Shown here piece after piece: positions 13,747-22,535 of a DNA stretch of 22,611 bases. The notes under the pieces are model-generated. The model made no database searches and was not told the origin of the DNA. It saw only the letters and a program-made list of their open reading frames with translations. The DNA comes from Bacilli bacterium (GTDB lineage Bacteria > Bacillota_I > Bacilli_A > ML615J-28 > CAG-698). The stretch spans positions 1 through 22,611 of the forward strand of contig JAEDHQ010000027.1 of NCBI GenBank assembly GCA_016296945.1, in the 5' to 3' direction. Made by a program: the position numbers and the translations under genes. Position 1 is the stretch's first letter. Every line of letters begins with the position of its first letter.

Positions 13747-13995
13747 CTATTTAGTTTTTAAATCATCATCTTCATTATTTATCAATGTAATAAATGGATA
13801 ATATTTATCTAACTTCATTTTCCCAGTATTTTTTTTATAATAAAACTTTATTATATCGATAGGTAAATAAAGTATCAATAAAAGTGAAGCAATAGTCACC
13901 AAAGGAATCAATATTGGTGATGTAATAAACATCAAAAACAGAAAAAATACTTTTTTTAGAATATTTAATAGCTTATTGTTCTTGGATGATTTCAT
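13747..13995 (-). CDS. small membrane protein of unknown function
   Basis: About 82 residues starting MKSSKNNKLLNILKKVFF, one or two hydrophobic segments (VFFLFLMFITSPILIPLVTI, then ASLLLILYLPIDII), then a basic/aromatic stretch FYYKKNTGKMKLDKYYPF and an acidic tail. The basic N-terminus suggests it stays in the cytoplasm. It overlaps the end of the DUF2225 gene by 23 bp. A GTG at 14028 would add 11 residues; neither start has a good ribosome site, so translation is probably coupled to the upstream gene. I do not recognise the family. Confidence 0.65.
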   Translation of the reverse strand: MKSSKNNKLLNILKKVFFLFLMFITSPILIPLVTIASLLLILYLPIDIIKFYYKKNTGKMKLDKYYPFITLINNEDDDLKTK

Positions 13996-14626
13996 TTGTA
14001 GAATGAATTGAACTATCCTTTTCTTCACATAGTTTTAATTGAAACTCTAATATTTTTCTATTTTCCTCATTTTTTACATTATTTAAGCCAAAATGATTAA
14101 TTGCTTCAACCGCCATATCAAATTTTTCAATACGACGATATAAATCAACTAAAATACAAATAACTTGTTCATTTCTCCATGTAAACTCAGATTTTAAAAA
14201 TGATTTAATCGCTCTTTTTTTGGATTTAATCATCCATTCTTTATTGCCTAAATCATTAAAAAACCAAGAAGCACGCAGAAATGAAGTTGCTGCTCTTTGA
14301 AATTCATTTATTTCGTCAAGAATGATTCCCATTAAATAAAACTTTTTAGCATCAACATCAAGATCTTGATTATTAAATACTGCTTGATATTCCTCAGTTT
14401 TTAATATTTCCCGCAAACCAAATGTAATATCTTTTTCTAAATTATAACTGGCATATCCACAATTTGGACAATAATGTACACAATTTTTTTCTGAATTTCT
14501 TGCAATACCACGTGGACGTGTATCCAAATCTGTGTAATTTATTGTTACGTTGCTTAATACATGTTTTGTTTCAACTTGATTACCACATATTATGCATGTT
14601 TGAATACCATTATTCAAAAGACTCAT
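13973..14626 (-). CDS. DUF2225 zinc-ribbon protein
   Basis: A protein of 217 residues from ATG 14626, chosen because GGAGG (14632-14636) lies 5 bases upstream. The in-frame ATG at 14662 would be only about 3 nt from the predicted transcription start. The N-terminus has a four-cysteine cluster, C-x2-C (TCIICGN) and HYCPNCGYASYN, with DTRPRG between, typical of DUF2225. The rest is helical with TPR-like pairs (YLMGIILDEINEFQRAATSF and similar). Function unknown; zinc binding is inferred. Transcribed with the small membrane protein. Confidence 0.85.
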   Translation of the reverse strand: MSLLNNGIQTCIICGNQVETKHVLSNVTINYTDLDTRPRGIARNSEKNCVHYCPNCGYASYNLEKDITFGLREILKTEEYQAVFNNQDLDVDAKKFYLMGIILDEINEFQRAATSFLRASWFFNDLGNKEWMIKSKKRAIKSFLKSEFTWRNEQVICILVDLYRRIEKFDMAVEAINHFGLNNVKNEENRKILEFQLKLCEEKDSSIHSTNEIIQEQ

Positions 14627-14671
14627 ATTTTCCTCCGAAATAATTTTAAAAAAATGATTCATCTTTAGATT

Positions 14672-14700
14672 ATTATACTATACAGTATTAAAGTTTTCAA
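14672..14700 (-). promoter_or_regulatory. promoter of the DUF2225 gene
   Basis: Minus strand TTGAAA (14695-14700), 17 bp, TATAAT (14672-14677). The predicted start near 14665 supports the downstream ATG at 14626 as the true start. Confidence 0.8.
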
Positions 14701-14727
14701 TAATTATTAATTAATTTTTATTATGTT

Positions 14728-16506
14728 TTACTCTTGATCTTCCGCATATTGTAATTTATACAAATGATAATAGCGGCCTTGTTTCTTTAGAAGTTCTTGA
14801 TGATTTCCTTGCTCAATAATTTGTCCATTATGAAAAACAAAGATTTTATTAGCATGTTGAATCGTTGATAAACGATGGGCAACAATTATTATTGTTCCAT
14901 TATTAATAATCTTTTCCAAAGAATCTTGAATTAAAACTTCTGTTTCTGTATCAATATTTGCAGTTGCTTCATCTAACACCATTACAGTTGGTTTATGAAC
15001 TATTGTTCTTGCAAATGAGATTAATTGTCTTTGACCTAATGAGAAGTTATTACCTCTTTCACGTGTTTCTTCATAATATCCATTAGGAAGTTTATTTATA
15101 AACTTAGCAGCATTAATATATTCCGATGCCTCTTTAACTTCATCAAATGAAATAGAATCATCATTCATTTGAATATTTGAAAATACTGTTCCACTAAATA
15201 AAAATACATCTTGCAGCATTTGACCAATTTGGCTTCTCAAGGAATCAAGTTTTATTTTCTTAATGTCGATTCCATCGATTAAGATTTGTCCTTTTTGAAT
15301 ATCATAATTTCTGACGATCAAGGAAAGAATTGTCGTTTTTCCTGATCCAGTCGCACCGACAAAGGCAACTGTATCGTTAGGATTGATGTGGAAAGATACA
15401 CCTTTTAAAACCCATTCGCCTGGGATATAACTAAACCATACATCCCTAAACTCAATATCCCCAGTAATCTTATAATCAATTGCATCAGGTTCATCCTTTA
15501 TTGTAGTTTCTAAATCTAAAATAGAAAATATTTTTTCTGCTGCAGCATAAGATGATTGCAATTCATTAAATTGGTCAGCTAATGTTTGAATAGGATTGAA
15601 GAATTTAGAAATGTAATTATAGAAAGTATATAATAAGTCATACGTTAGAACAATAGTTCCAACACCTAAATTGTATTCAATTGCCCAGTTACCACCAAAC
15701 CAAAAGACAATAACAACTGATGCTAAATATAATAAATAAATACTTGGTCTGAAAATACCAAAAACTAAAATTTCTTTTAATAAACTACTCTTTAATTGAG
15801 CATTATTTTGCTTGAATTCATCATATTTTTTTCCTTCTTGATTAAATACTTGTGTTATTTTTATTCCAGAAATATTTTCAGATAAAAATGCATTCATATT
15901 AGAGATATTATCTCGAACAGCACGATGCATTTTACGAGAATATTTTCTAAAAACATATGAACCAATGCCCAAAAATGGAACAATAATTAAAAGCAATAGT
16001 GTTAATTGAATGTTTAATAGTGCCATTGTGATAAAAACACTAATAATCGTAATAATATTACGTAATAAACTTACTAATATATTAGTATATAAAGTAAATA
16101 AAACATTAATATCACTAGTAACACGAGTAACAAGCTTCCCAGTAGGAATATCATTAAATTGAGCATGTGATAAAGATTGAATATGTTCTAGTACTTCATT
16201 ACGCATATCATAAATTATTTTATGACCTATGTGATGTAAAATCATCGTTTGAGCATATGATAATCCACAAATTAAAGCTAAATCAGCTACACCTAAGAAA
16301 ATCAATACTAGTATTCTATTAAATTCAACTACTTCTTCTCCTAAAATTTTAAGTGATAATCCTAAGAAATAAGGAATAACTAAATCTCCCGCAACTAATA
16401 CAGCCATAATAAAGATAGCTAAAGCATAACGACCAAAATATGGTTTAGCATATCTAAACAATCTTCTAAATAAATGCTTATTTAAAGTTTGTGTTTGATT
16501 ATTCAT
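14728..16506 (-). CDS. heterodimeric ABC exporter subunit with the catalytic Walker B (LmrD/BmrD-like)
   Basis: A half-transporter of 592 residues from ATG 16506; GAAGGTGG lies 5 bases upstream. An ATG at 16527 would add 7 residues but has no ribosome site. Six membrane helices occupy about 25-310, then the nucleotide-binding domain. Walker A GATGSGKT (384-391), signature FSLGQ (488-492, non-canonical, LSGGQ expected), Walker B VMVLDE with catalytic Glu (E513), H-loop H544. It overlaps the partner gene by 8 bp. Together with the partner it should form one consensus and one degenerate ATP site, as in LmrCD, BmrCD and TM287/288. Drug or lipid export is the family role; the substrate is unknown. 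Confidence 0.92.
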   Translation of the reverse strand: MNNQTQTLNKHLFRRLFRYAKPYFGRYALAIFIMAVLVAGDLVIPYFLGLSLKILGEEVVEFNRILVLIFLGVADLALICGLSYAQTMILHHIGHKIIYDMRNEVLEHIQSLSHAQFNDIPTGKLVTRVTSDINVLFTLYTNILVSLLRNIITIISVFITMALLNIQLTLLLLIIVPFLGIGSYVFRKYSRKMHRAVRDNISNMNAFLSENISGIKITQVFNQEGKKYDEFKQNNAQLKSSLLKEILVFGIFRPSIYLLYLASVVIVFWFGGNWAIEYNLGVGTIVLTYDLLYTFYNYISKFFNPIQTLADQFNELQSSYAAAEKIFSILDLETTIKDEPDAIDYKITGDIEFRDVWFSYIPGEWVLKGVSFHINPNDTVAFVGATGSGKTTILSLIVRNYDIQKGQILIDGIDIKKIKLDSLRSQIGQMLQDVFLFSGTVFSNIQMNDDSISFDEVKEASEYINAAKFINKLPNGYYEETRERGNNFSLGQRQLISFARTIVHKPTVMVLDEATANIDTETEVLIQDSLEKIINNGTIIIVAHRLSTIQHANKIFVFHNGQIIEQGNHQELLKKQGRYYHLYKLQYAEDQE

Positions 16507-18295
16507 CACTGCCACCTTCTTTCGCATTTATTGCTTTTTCTAATTCTTGTAACCGTACTTCATTAGCATAATGAGGATTTGTAATAACTAATTGATCATG
16601 AGTACCTACACCAGTTACTGTTCCTTCTTCTACCACAATAATTTTATCTAAATATTGTAGTGTTGAAATACGATGGGCAATAATAATAGTTGTTTTTCCT
16701 TTACGCAATTCTCTTAAATTATTGATAATCTTTTTTTCTGTTTCTGTATCAACTGCACTTAATGAGTCATCCAATACTAATATTGAACTGTCCTTATACA
16801 ATGCGCGAGCCATTGAAATTCTTTGCTTTTGTCCACCTGAAACAGTTACACCACGCTCACCAAGAAGAGTATTATAACCTTCTTTAAAATCAACAATATC
16901 TTTATCTACATCAGATAATTTTGCATATTCAATAACATCTTTATTTTCATCATTTAAGCCTTTTGAAAAAGAGATATTTTCTTCAATAGTTTTACTGAAT
17001 AGGAAGTTATCTTGTGGTACATAAGAAATATTATCACGAACATATTTGATAGGTAAATGCATAATATCATTTCCGTCCAAAAATAACATTCCCTCTTTAA
17101 TATTATAAATACGTAATAATAGATCAACGATTGTTGTTTTACCAGCACCTGTTCCCCCCATTACACCAACAAATTCACCAGCATTAATTTTAAAATTAAC
17201 ATCGGAAAGAACTTTCACTTCGGAGTTTGGATAACTAAATTCTAGATTACGATATTCAATATCACCTTTAATCGGATTAGTTGTATTGATTGTTTCATCA
17301 ACTAATAAATCGTTGATTTCTACTTCTTCATTCATTACACTAGTAATGCGGTTTAATGATGCTTGACCTTGACTTCTTAAATCAATTAAACGACCAATTG
17401 CCATAATAGGCCAAATCAAAGAATCAAAATAAGCTAAGAATTTAGTTAAGGTACCAATATCCATATTTGTATCAATATTTCCTAAACTCTTTTGCCATAT
17501 TAAATATGAACCATATCCAATAATAGAAAGATTAATTAAAGTCAATGTGACAGAGATAAAAATTTCCATTTTTAATGAGGTTCTAGTAATAACTAACGTT
17601 GTATCGCGATTGTCTTGATTATACTTTTGAAATCTCTTCATTTGCAATTTTTCTTTTACAAATGCTTTAATTACACTGATTCCGGAAAAATCTTCTTGAA
17701 CATAATCAGACATTCTTCCATATGCCTTAAAATTAGCATCAGTTGCCTTAGTGATTTGCTTACCAATTATTCCTCCTACAATCATAATAGCAAATAGTGA
17801 TGACAAAGAAACAAATGATAAAAGAATATTTATTTTAAACATTCTTACTAAAGCTAAAATACCTAAACTTATAGCATCAATTAACATAATAGTTCCCATA
17901 CCAAAAGTTCTTCTTACAACAGTTAAGTCATTAGTATAATAAGCCATTATTGCGCCAGTTTTATTTTCTTGGAAATATCTTTGTGATAATTTTTGCATAC
18001 TGTCAAACATCTCATTACGTAAATCACATTCAATACGAACTCCATTACCTAAGATGCAATAGCGCCAACAAAATCTACCAGTGAACATTACAATTGCAAT
18101 AATTAAAAATCTTTTTACAAAATCCTTTAAAATTGGTTGTGTTAATGTCTTCGCTTCTAATTGATTAATTATATCTCCAATAATTTCTGGTATTTCTAAT
18201 TGAAAAAAATTTACAAATAATAATGCAACAATACCTAATAGAAAAAAATGTAGGTACTTTAAATAATACTTGTTAACATATTTACCGAATAACAT
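16499..18295 (-). CDS. heterodimeric ABC exporter subunit with degenerate Walker B (LmrC/BmrC-like)
   Basis: A 598-residue half-transporter: six membrane helices at about 15-315, then the ATPase domain. Walker A GGTGAGKT (380-387), signature VSGGQ (485-489, canonical), Walker B ILVLDD, where D510 replaces the catalytic Glu, D-loop SAVDTE, H-loop H541. Loss of the Glu here, paired with an intact Glu but odd signature in the partner, is the classic asymmetric arrangement. GAGGTG lies 6 bases before ATG. It is first in the two-gene operon. A -35-like TTGTAA and weak -10 lie about 40-65 bp upstream. Confidence 0.92.
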   Translation of the reverse strand: MLFGKYVNKYYLKYLHFFLLGIVALLFVNFFQLEIPEIIGDIINQLEAKTLTQPILKDFVKRFLIIAIVMFTGRFCWRYCILGNGVRIECDLRNEMFDSMQKLSQRYFQENKTGAIMAYYTNDLTVVRRTFGMGTIMLIDAISLGILALVRMFKINILLSFVSLSSLFAIMIVGGIIGKQITKATDANFKAYGRMSDYVQEDFSGISVIKAFVKEKLQMKRFQKYNQDNRDTTLVITRTSLKMEIFISVTLTLINLSIIGYGSYLIWQKSLGNIDTNMDIGTLTKFLAYFDSLIWPIMAIGRLIDLRSQGQASLNRITSVMNEEVEINDLLVDETINTTNPIKGDIEYRNLEFSYPNSEVKVLSDVNFKINAGEFVGVMGGTGAGKTTIVDLLLRIYNIKEGMLFLDGNDIMHLPIKYVRDNISYVPQDNFLFSKTIEENISFSKGLNDENKDVIEYAKLSDVDKDIVDFKEGYNTLLGERGVTVSGGQKQRISMARALYKDSSILVLDDSLSAVDTETEKKIINNLRELRKGKTTIIIAHRISTLQYLDKIIVVEEGTVTGVGTHDQLVITNPHYANEVRLQELEKAINAKEGGSDE

Positions 18296-18388
18296 AATTA
18301 CACCTCATAACTTTTATTTTATCACATAATGTAAGATATTGTTACAAAAAAAACATGAAAACGCTTATCTTTAATCATTATATTTTCA

Positions 18389-18419
18389 AAATAAAGAATT
18401 GGCTATAAACCAATTCTTT
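18389..18419 (-). terminator. terminator of the methyltransferase-rimO operon
   Basis: AAAGAATTGG and CCAATTCTTT form a perfect 10-bp stem with loop TTTATAG (18393-18419). On the minus strand it is followed by ATTTTG. It lies 12 bp after the rimO stop codon. Confidence 0.75.
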
Positions 18420-18431
18420 AATTCATATAAA

Positions 18432-19748
18432 TTAAATCAATTCACCAACAATATCATAGAAATCCACATCAATGATCTTTACTTTTACAATACTGCTTAT
18501 TTCAAGTTTTTGCGAAATATCTTTTATTGGGATAATAACAGCACCATCAATATCATCTGGAGCATACGCATAAATCCTACCAATATAATGATTGTTTTCA
18601 TCATCAAAACTTTCAATAATACAATCATAAATCTTTCCTAAATACTTTTCATTTTGTTTAAGAGAAATCCATTTCTGAGTTTCCATTAATTCTTGATAAC
18701 GTTCTTCTTTTACTTTCTTTGGAACTTGACCACTCATATTAAAACTAGTAGTATCTTCTTCTTTTGAATAAGTAAAAGCACCTAAGTGATCAAATTTCAT
18801 TTCTTTTACAAAATCCAATAATTCTTGATGATCTTTTGGAGATTCATGAGGAAAACCAACAATAATCGTTGTTCGAATCACAGCATCAGGAATAAGATCT
18901 CGGATTTTCTTTATTAAATTTCGTATAAATTCTTTATCTCCACGACGATTCATCCATTTTAATAATTTATTAGAAGCATGTTGAATCGGAATATCAAAAT
19001 AGTTCAATACTTTATCATGATTTTTAATTACTTCAATCAATTCATCTGTAATTTCATCAGGATATAAATATAAAAGTCTTATAACATAATTACCCGGAAT
19101 CTTAACTAATTCATTAATCAATTTTGCGAGTGACCAACCATGTAAATCACTACCAAACCTTGTTAAATCCTGACTAATTAAACAAATCTCCTTTCTTCCT
19201 GTCTTTACTAAATAATTCACTTCATCAATTATTTCTAATGGATCGCGACTTTTAAAATTACCACGAATTAGCGGAATAGCACAATATGCGCATCTGTTAT
19301 TACATCCATCAGAAATACGAACATAAGCTAAATGTTTTGGCGTACTAATAACTCTATTTAATGGTGATAAACAGTGATATGCAAATTTATCGTCAAATAA
19401 TTTTTCTAAATATTCTCCTATTCTATGATATTCTCGAATTGGAACCCATAAATCTACTTCAGGAATTTGATTTACTAAATCATCATAATATCTTTGAACT
19501 AGACATCCAGTAACAATAATTTTTGTACCATTTTCTTGATACTCCAAACATTCAAAAATTGTATTAATTGCTTCTTCTTTAGCACTTACGATAAATCCAC
19601 AAGTGTTAATTATTATCGCATCAGCATCAATTAGTTCATTTACAATATTATATTTAGATTGATCAAACAATCCTAAAATACTTTCACTATCAACTAAATT
19701 CTTTTCGCACCCTAATGAAATCAAGGCAATATTCTTTTTGTTTTCCAT
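18432..19748 (-). CDS. rimO: ribosomal protein S12 methylthiotransferase RimO
   Basis: A 438-residue radical-SAM enzyme that adds a methylthio group to the conserved aspartate of ribosomal protein S12. The N-terminal MTTase domain has three iron-sulfur cysteines (SLGCEKNLVDSE C14, NTCGFI C50, TGCLVQRY C82). The radical-SAM centre CNNRCAYC gives C149, C153, C156. GLE-like SDGCNNRC and IPLIRGNFKSR follow, and a TRAM RNA/protein-binding domain fills about 370-437. LVDSES and IPLIRG are RimO rather than MiaB traits. The start is preceded by AAGGTAGG, which overlaps the stop of the upstream methyltransferase 8 bp away, so the two are co-translated. Confidence 0.94.
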   Translation of the reverse strand: MENKKNIALISLGCEKNLVDSESILGLFDQSKYNIVNELIDADAIIINTCGFIVSAKEEAINTIFECLEYQENGTKIIVTGCLVQRYYDDLVNQIPEVDLWVPIREYHRIGEYLEKLFDDKFAYHCLSPLNRVISTPKHLAYVRISDGCNNRCAYCAIPLIRGNFKSRDPLEIIDEVNYLVKTGRKEICLISQDLTRFGSDLHGWSLAKLINELVKIPGNYVIRLLYLYPDEITDELIEVIKNHDKVLNYFDIPIQHASNKLLKWMNRRGDKEFIRNLIKKIRDLIPDAVIRTTIIVGFPHESPKDHQELLDFVKEMKFDHLGAFTYSKEEDTTSFNMSGQVPKKVKEERYQELMETQKWISLKQNEKYLGKIYDCIIESFDDENNHYIGRIYAYAPDDIDGAVIIPIKDISQKLEISSIVKVKIIDVDFYDIVGELI

Positions 19749-19756
19749 ACTTATAC

Positions 19757-20416
19757 CTACCTTGTTATAATAATTGGTTTAGAAACATTCATTCCATAGT
19801 TTCCACCTTTTACTGCTTTTATCAAGACTATATTTGAAAAATCTTTATTCGTATCGTATATAAATTTCATCTCTTTGATTCTAAATTTGTTTTTTTTCAT
19901 TTCATCAATTACTTCTTGTAATCTTGAAGTTTGAAACAAAAAATACAATGTTCCATAATTTTTTAAATTTCTTCTGATCGAAGCTAATAATATTTCAAGA
20001 GTTAATTCACTTTCATGTTTTGCGATTGCTTTATATTGATTATGACATAGTTCTTCTTTTTTTGTTTTGAAATATGGAGGATTACAGATAATAACATCAA
20101 CTTCTTCACCCTTATAAGTTATAATATTATCATTGATTAATTCATAGTTTTTAATATTATTCGCATCAAGGTTTTTTTTGGCTAACGTTAAGGCTTTATC
20201 ATTAATTTCTAACCCAATTAACTTTCTAGGATTATATAAACTAGCATAGAGTAATAAGGCCCCATTATTAGTCCCCATATCTAAAACGGTATCATTACGA
20301 TATATATTAATAAATTCACCTAAAACTGTTGTATCAGTATTAATGCAAAACATTTCATCATCTTGGTAAACAACAATATCTGGATGATTTGGTAAAAAAT
20401 CTTTCGTAATCGCCAT
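19757..20416 (-). CDS. TrmN6/YfiC-like SAM-dependent adenine-N6 methyltransferase
   Basis: A 219-residue class I methyltransferase. SAM-binding motif I is VLDMGTNNGAL (44-54), motif II acidic residue in GLEIND (68-73), and the catalytic VIICNPPYF (108-116) is the NPPY motif of N6-adenine methylases. The N-terminal VVYQDDEMFCINTDTTVL region is typical of the tRNA1(Val)-A37 group (TrmN6, and YabB in Bacillota). tRNA modification is the likely role; an rRNA target is not excluded. AAAGGAT precedes ATG. It is first in an operon with rimO. Confidence 0.87.
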   Translation of the reverse strand: MAITKDFLPNHPDIVVYQDDEMFCINTDTTVLGEFINIYRNDTVLDMGTNNGALLLYASLYNPRKLIGLEINDKALTLAKKNLDANNIKNYELINDNIITYKGEEVDVIICNPPYFKTKKEELCHNQYKAIAKHESELTLEILLASIRRNLKNYGTLYFLFQTSRLQEVIDEMKKNKFRIKEMKFIYDTNKDFSNIVLIKAVKGGNYGMNVSKPIIITR

Positions 20417-20446
20417 AACAATAATCCTTTCTATTTTATTTCTCCT

Positions 20447-20475
20447 ATTTTACAATATTTTCGATCTTTTTACAA
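20447..20475 (-). promoter_or_regulatory. promoter of the methyltransferase-rimO operon
   Basis: Minus strand TTGTAA (20470-20475), 17 bp, TAAAAT (20447-20452), about 31 bp before the ATG. Confidence 0.55.
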
Positions 20476-20497
20476 GACATTGGTTTATAACTAATAA

Positions 20498-20522
20498 AAC
20501 CCATTGTAATAAACAATGAGTT
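20498..20522 (-). terminator. terminator of the EEP-SIS operon
   Basis: Minus strand AACTCATTGT, loop TTATT, ACAATGGGTT: 10-bp stem with one mismatch, followed by TTATT. It lies 23 bp after the SIS gene stop. Confidence 0.55.
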
Positions 20523-20545
20523 AATAGTAAATCAATTATTTTTAC

Positions 20546-21271
20546 TTAGCAAAGACTTTTTATCCTTTGTTTGTATTCTTCCATTAATTCTTTATTATGT
20601 TCATCACCACCTGGAGTATTTGCACTCTTATAAATCAAAGGCTCAACTCCATTTTCTTCACATAATTTAATAATTTCTATAACTATTCTTTGCGCTAAAT
20701 AGCTTCCAACAATGCTACTACATGAACCAATCGGTCCATAAGGAGAAGAGATCAAACCATCTCCATATGGTGTATGATTATCGATAATAACATCACCAAA
20801 ATCATATAAATGCTTCCCGCTTGCAACTCTTGAAGTTAAATCTTTTGAGATTTTAAGACTTGTAATAACAATTACAGGATGATGATTATTCTTAGCAATT
20901 TCGGCCATTTCAATCGGAACAGCATTAATTCCTGAATTGGAAACGATAATAAAAGGTTCATTTTCTTTTAAGTCTAAACTGTCAAAAACTATTTTACTTA
21001 TTCCCGGTAAGCGTTCAAACTTAGTACTTCTTACAGCACCTTCATGTTGCATCAAAAATGGCAACAAAATTGGATCAACTGGAACTAATCCTCCCGCACG
21101 ATAAAATAACTCTTCCGCAAACATATGAGAATGACCAGTCGCAAAAACATGGACAACTTTCTTTTCTTTTAAAGCATTAAAGATAATTTTAGCTGCTTTG
21201 TTAATATTTTCTGTTTCTAAATCATTTACTAAATTGATTAATTCTACAACTTTTTGATTAAATTCACACAT
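20546..21271 (-). CDS. SIS-domain (UPF0309-like) phosphosugar-binding protein
   Basis: A 241-residue sugar isomerase (SIS) domain protein. The family binds phosphosugars and acts as isomerase, deaminase, etherase or regulator. Motifs: VVHVFATGHSHMFAEELFYRAGG (39-61), with the phosphate-binding GHS at 46-48, FIIVSNSGIN (108-117), the second phosphate loop, and GSCSSIVGSYLAQR near 180. The long conserved GPIGSCSSI and NTPGGDEHN segments match the UPF0309 group, whose substrate is not firmly known. AAAGGAT precedes ATG. It follows the EEP hydrolase with a 23-bp gap, so they share a transcript. Confidence 0.87.
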   Translation of the reverse strand: MCEFNQKVVELINLVNDLETENINKAAKIIFNALKEKKVVHVFATGHSHMFAEELFYRAGGLVPVDPILLPFLMQHEGAVRSTKFERLPGISKIVFDSLDLKENEPFIIVSNSGINAVPIEMAEIAKNNHHPVIVITSLKISKDLTSRVASGKHLYDFGDVIIDNHTPYGDGLISSPYGPIGSCSSIVGSYLAQRIVIEIIKLCEENGVEPLIYKSANTPGGDEHNKELMEEYKQRIKSLC

Positions 21272-21294
21272 AATAAATATCCTTTACCTATTAA

Positions 21295-22464
21295 CTATTT
21301 TAGTTTAAATGTCATTACAGCCGGATCATGATCGCTATAAGCAAAATGATTTAATCCTTTATTACCATTCTCGGTGATAATTGTTTCAATATTGATTACT
21401 TCAATATTACTAGATACAATGAAACCATCGATTGTAGAAACATATCCTTTTCCATATTCCCATTCTACAGAAGCATCACGGCTTGTTGGGGCGTTTGCGG
21501 AAGCAATAATACGATAGTTCTCATTAACAACACTACTTCCATCACTATTAAAAAACATTTGTAACCAATTCGGTTTTTTATGATTAATAAATTCTTTATA
21601 GGCAACATTATTTTCAAAATCAAAATTATATAAAGAATTATAAGTAATTAAATCATGATTAAAATCTCCACCAACAATAACATAATAGCCTAAATCATGC
21701 CATTCTTGTAAATAACGATTTAATAAATCTAGTTGTTGTTTACGAATTATTCCGCCTTCATCATAAGCAGACATATGAATATTTACAATAATTAGTTTAT
21801 TATCATTTGCTGTCTTATATTCATTAATGACAAAGCAACGATCTAAATCAAAAAATTTCGATAAATCTTTAGCAATTGGTAGACTAATTCTTGTTGCTTT
21901 TTGAATGTCATATTTTGATAAAGTCGCAATTCCTGATAATGATTTTCCAATCATATCATGAAATGGATATGGTAAAAAAGCTGAATCATAATTGATTGCA
22001 AAAGATGAATTGCGATTACTGAAAGATGCTTTAATCATTTGATATTGATTTATATGATAGCTACGTGTTGAATCTAGATCAACCTCTTGGAACAAAGCGA
22101 AATCTGGATTAAGATTTCTAATCACAGTAATGGCACCAACAGTATTTTTTTCCACTTCTTCTTTGCTGATTGCTTTACCATAATAACCTTGCATTAAAAC
22201 TCCATCAACAGTTTCCGATGAATCCATAAAGAAAGTGAAATTTTGTGAGTATGCTCCAAAACCAATATTATAAGTAGAAATGGTTAATTCTTGATTAATG
22301 GCAACAACTTCTTCACCATTATCTTCTTCCACTTCAAGAATTAAATTATCTTCAATACGATCATAAGATAATAATATATAAGAAACAAAACCTAAAACAA
22401 ATAAGAGTATTGCACAAAGGGCAAAAGCTAAAAATTTTAAAAATAATTTTATATTTTTATTCAT
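21295..22464 (-). CDS. membrane-anchored endonuclease/exonuclease/phosphatase-family protein
   Basis: A protein of 389 residues from ATG 22464, chosen because AGGTG (22471-22475) lies 6 bases upstream; the GTG at 22473 overlaps that site. One N-terminal membrane helix (about 9-32) anchors it with the catalytic domain outside. EEP signatures: TYNIGFG (64-70), FQEVD (125-129, metal-binding Glu), NIHMS (H230), GGDFNHD (265-271) and SDHDP (377-381, catalytic His). EEP enzymes hydrolyse phosphodiesters or phosphates, for example nucleic acids, sphingomyelin or inositol lipids. An extracellular nuclease or phosphodiesterase role is inference. It has its own promoter and is co-transcribed with the SIS gene. 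Confidence 0.88.
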   Translation of the reverse strand: MNKNIKLFLKFLAFALCAILLFVLGFVSYILLSYDRIEDNLILEVEEDNGEEVVAINQELTISTYNIGFGAYSQNFTFFMDSSETVDGVLMQGYYGKAISKEEVEKNTVGAITVIRNLNPDFALFQEVDLDSTRSYHINQYQMIKASFSNRNSSFAINYDSAFLPYPFHDMIGKSLSGIATLSKYDIQKATRISLPIAKDLSKFFDLDRCFVINEYKTANDNKLIIVNIHMSAYDEGGIIRKQQLDLLNRYLQEWHDLGYYVIVGGDFNHDLITYNSLYNFDFENNVAYKEFINHKKPNWLQMFFNSDGSSVVNENYRIIASANAPTSRDASVEWEYGKGYVSTIDGFIVSSNIEVINIETIITENGNKGLNHFAYSDHDPAVMTFKLK

Positions 22465-22483
22465 ATTTTTCACCTACTATTTA

Positions 22484-22512
22484 ATTATAACAAATTAATT
22501 CATAAATGTTAA
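22484..22512 (-). promoter_or_regulatory. promoter of the EEP-SIS operon
   Basis: Minus strand TTAACA (22507-22512), 17 bp, TATAAT (22484-22489), about 20 bp before the ATG. Confidence 0.7.
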
Positions 22513-22535
22513 TAAACAATTTATATAAAAAAAAT

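Noticed and set aside
18399..18641. Plus-strand frame over the rimO 3' end
   Set aside because: It lies in the terminator and antisense to the TRAM domain; Asn/Ile-rich shadow composition and no ribosome site.
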